Positions 4,903 through 6,100 of a stretch of DNA of 6,100 bases are shown in pieces. The position numbers were made by a program, and so were the translations under genes. Numbering within the stretch: the stretch's first letter is position 1; each line of letters opens with the position of its first letter. This DNA comes from DAOTUL01 sp034437435 (GTDB lineage Bacteria > Chloroflexota > Anaerolineae > Aggregatilineales > Phototrophicaceae), in assembly GCA_964417785.1 (NCBI GenBank), contig CAYQJO010000254.1, positions 1-6,100 of the forward strand, written 5' to 3'. The notes below the pieces were generated by a model that had not been told where the DNA came from, did not search any database, and saw nothing but the letters and a program-made list of their open reading frames with translations.

Positions 4903-6100
4903 GTCAGATGCAAAAGCTAGAGACGGGTATCCCAGGTTTCGATCATATTTCGAAAGGCGGATTGCCTGAAGGGCGAACCACGCTGGTTTCCGGTACGGCG
5001 GGTACGGCGAAGACCGTCCTGGCCTGCCAGTTCCTTGCCGAGGGTATCCGGCGTTATGATCAGACCGGTGTCTTCGTGACGTTTGAAGAGACGGTCAACG
5101 ATATTCGCCGTAATATGCTGGGCTTCGGCTGGGACATCGCCGCCTGGGAAGCTGAGGGTAAATGGCTGTTTGTGGATGCCTCACGCCAGTCACAGGAATT
5201 CCTGGTGGCGGGCAGCTACGACCTGGAAGTGCTGGTGGCCCGCATCAAGCATGCGGTCAATCGTGTGGGGGCTGTCCGGGTCTCGTTGGACTCGCTCGGT
5301 GCGATTTTCACCCAGTTCTCGGACGACATCACGCTGCGCACCGAGTTGTTCCGCATCGCCAGCGCCTTGAAAGAGATCGAAGTCACCACGATTATGACGG
5401 CGGAGCGGACGATGGAATATGGTCCGGTCGCCCGCTACGGTCTGGAAGAATTTGTGGCCGATAATGTGGTGATTCTGCGCAATGTGCTGGAAGCGGAGAA
5501 GCGGCGGCGCACCGTCGAGATTCTCAAGTTTCGCGGCACGCTCCACAGCAAGGGCGAGTATCCATTTACCATCATCCCCGGTGAGGGCATCATCGTGATT
5601 CCACTGTCGGCGTTGGAACTCAAGCAGCGGTCGTCCAACAAGCGCATCACTTCCGGTAACGCCGAACTCGACCATATGACCGGCGGCGGCTTCTTCCGCG
5701 ACTCGGTCATTCTGGTTTCCGGAGCGACCGGCACCGGCAAGACCCTGATGGCGACCATGTTCATGGCGGCAGGAGCGTTCCGCGATGAGCGCTGTCTGCT
5801 CTTCGCTTTCGAGGAGAGCCGCGACCAGTTGTTCCGTAACGCCTCCGGATGGGGGATCGACTTCGAAGAGTTGGAGCGCATGGGCAAGCTCAAGGTCCAC
5901 TGTGTCTATCCGGAGACCGCCGGGCTTGAGGATCACCTCATCGACATGCAGGGCATCATCCGTGAGTTCAAACCGAACCGTGTCGCCATCGACAGCCTGT
6001 CAGCGTTGGAACGTGTCTCGACCATCAAAGGCTTCCGCGAGTTCATCATCGGCCTCACGTCATTTATCAAACACCAGGAGATCGCCGGTCTGTATACTTC
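4899..6100 (+). CDS. kaiC: Circadian clock ATPase/kinase KaiC (3' end beyond window)
   Basis: KaiC is a two-domain RecA-like hexameric ATPase with autokinase and autophosphatase activity, the core of the Kai oscillator. The first 400 residues are present and collinear with cyanobacterial KaiC. CI (about 5-240) has Walker A GTAGTAKT (32-39), catalytic Glu63-Glu64 and Walker B ending at Asp131. The linker QRSSN (243-247) leads to CII, with canonical Walker A GATGTGKT (275-282), Glu305-Glu306 and Walker B Asp365. Segments such as EYGPVARYG (173-181) and KGEYPFTI (218-225) are near-identical to the family. The first ATG (4899-4901) overlaps the kaiB stop in ATGA; a second in-frame ATG lies at 4908. 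The preceding Shine-Dalgarno is weak, consistent with coupling to kaiB. The CI Walker A has Ala37 where Gly is usual. By collinearity the Ser/Thr phosphorylation pair (431/432 in Synechococcus elongatus) would be near residues 418-419, outside the window. Confidence 0.95.
   Translation, partial: MSQMQKLETGIPGFDHISKGGLPEGRTTLVSGTAGTAKTVLACQFLAEGIRRYDQTGVFVTFEETVNDIRRNMLGFGWDIAAWEAEGKWLFVDASRQSQEFLVAGSYDLEVLVARIKHAVNRVGAVRVSLDSLGAIFTQFSDDITLRTELFRIASALKEIEVTTIMTAERTMEYGPVARYGLEEFVADNVVILRNVLEAEKRRRTVEILKFRGTLHSKGEYPFTIIPGEGIIVIPLSALELKQRSSNKRITSGNAELDHMTGGGFFRDSVILVSGATGTGKTLMATMFMAAGAFRDERCLLFAFEESRDQLFRNASGWGIDFEELERMGKLKVHCVYPETAGLEDHLIDMQGIIREFKPNRVAIDSLSALERVSTIKGFREFIIGLTSFIKHQEIAGLYT

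Noticed and set aside
4992..5745. Two Walker A sites in one protein, suggesting a gene fusion or duplication event
   Set aside because: Tandem RecA-like domains CI and CII are the normal architecture of KaiC.
5190..5936. 248-codon open frame on the minus strand
   Set aside because: It is antisense to kaiC, whose translation is unmistakable through this region. No start signal or domain supports it.
1..6100. CRISPR arrays, tRNA or rRNA genes, insertion sequences, attachment sites
   Set aside because: No regularly spaced repeats, no recognisable tRNA or rRNA segments, no transposase and no terminal repeats were seen on either strand.

Overview
The window holds six protein-coding genes of an ordinary bacterial chromosome with fairly even, moderately GC-rich composition. 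The best guess for the host is a non-cyanobacterial lineage such as Chloroflexota. This is an inference from the gene mix (a divergent TatA/B-like protein, a kaiB-kaiC pair without an adjacent kaiA, and a PF12831-type flavoprotein beside a Gfo/Idh/MocA oxidoreductase). No rRNA or other taxonomic marker is present to confirm it.

Layout. (1) 1-1430, plus strand: a short leader with a putative extended -10 promoter, then a two-gene Tat export operon: a TatA/TatB-family subunit (89-634) and TatC (621-1430), overlapping by 14 bp. (2) 1430-1452: a perfect 10-bp GC-rich hairpin between convergent genes, starting on the last base of the tatC stop codon. (3) 1460-2770, minus strand: a Gfo/Idh/MocA-type NAD(P)-dependent oxidoreductase. 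(4) 2771-2905: a 135-bp divergent promoter region. (5) 2906-4498, plus strand: an FAD-dependent oxidoreductase of the PF12831 type. (6) 4511-4566: an AT-rich tract followed by a perfect TATAAT. (7) 4603-4902 and 4899-6100 (cut by the window end): kaiB and kaiC, overlapping by 4 bp (ATGA).

How the genes relate. The Tat genes build the membrane translocase for folded proteins. The divergent Gfo/Idh/MocA and FAD oxidoreductases share one intergenic region and may be co-regulated in oxidation of a sugar or polyol-like compound, but the substrate cannot be read from sequence. KaiB and KaiC are the two proteins of a clock or timer module: KaiC is a double-domain ATPase and KaiB is its fold-switching partner. 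Both nucleotide-binding sites and both catalytic Glu pairs of KaiC are visible, but the window stops roughly 17 codons short of where the Ser/Thr autophosphorylation pair should lie. The most notable points are the kaiBC pair with no kaiA in the usual upstream position, an Ala in place of the last Walker-A Gly in the KaiC CI domain, and a promoter-like element suggesting independent transcription of kaiBC. I did not find a clearly undescribed system.
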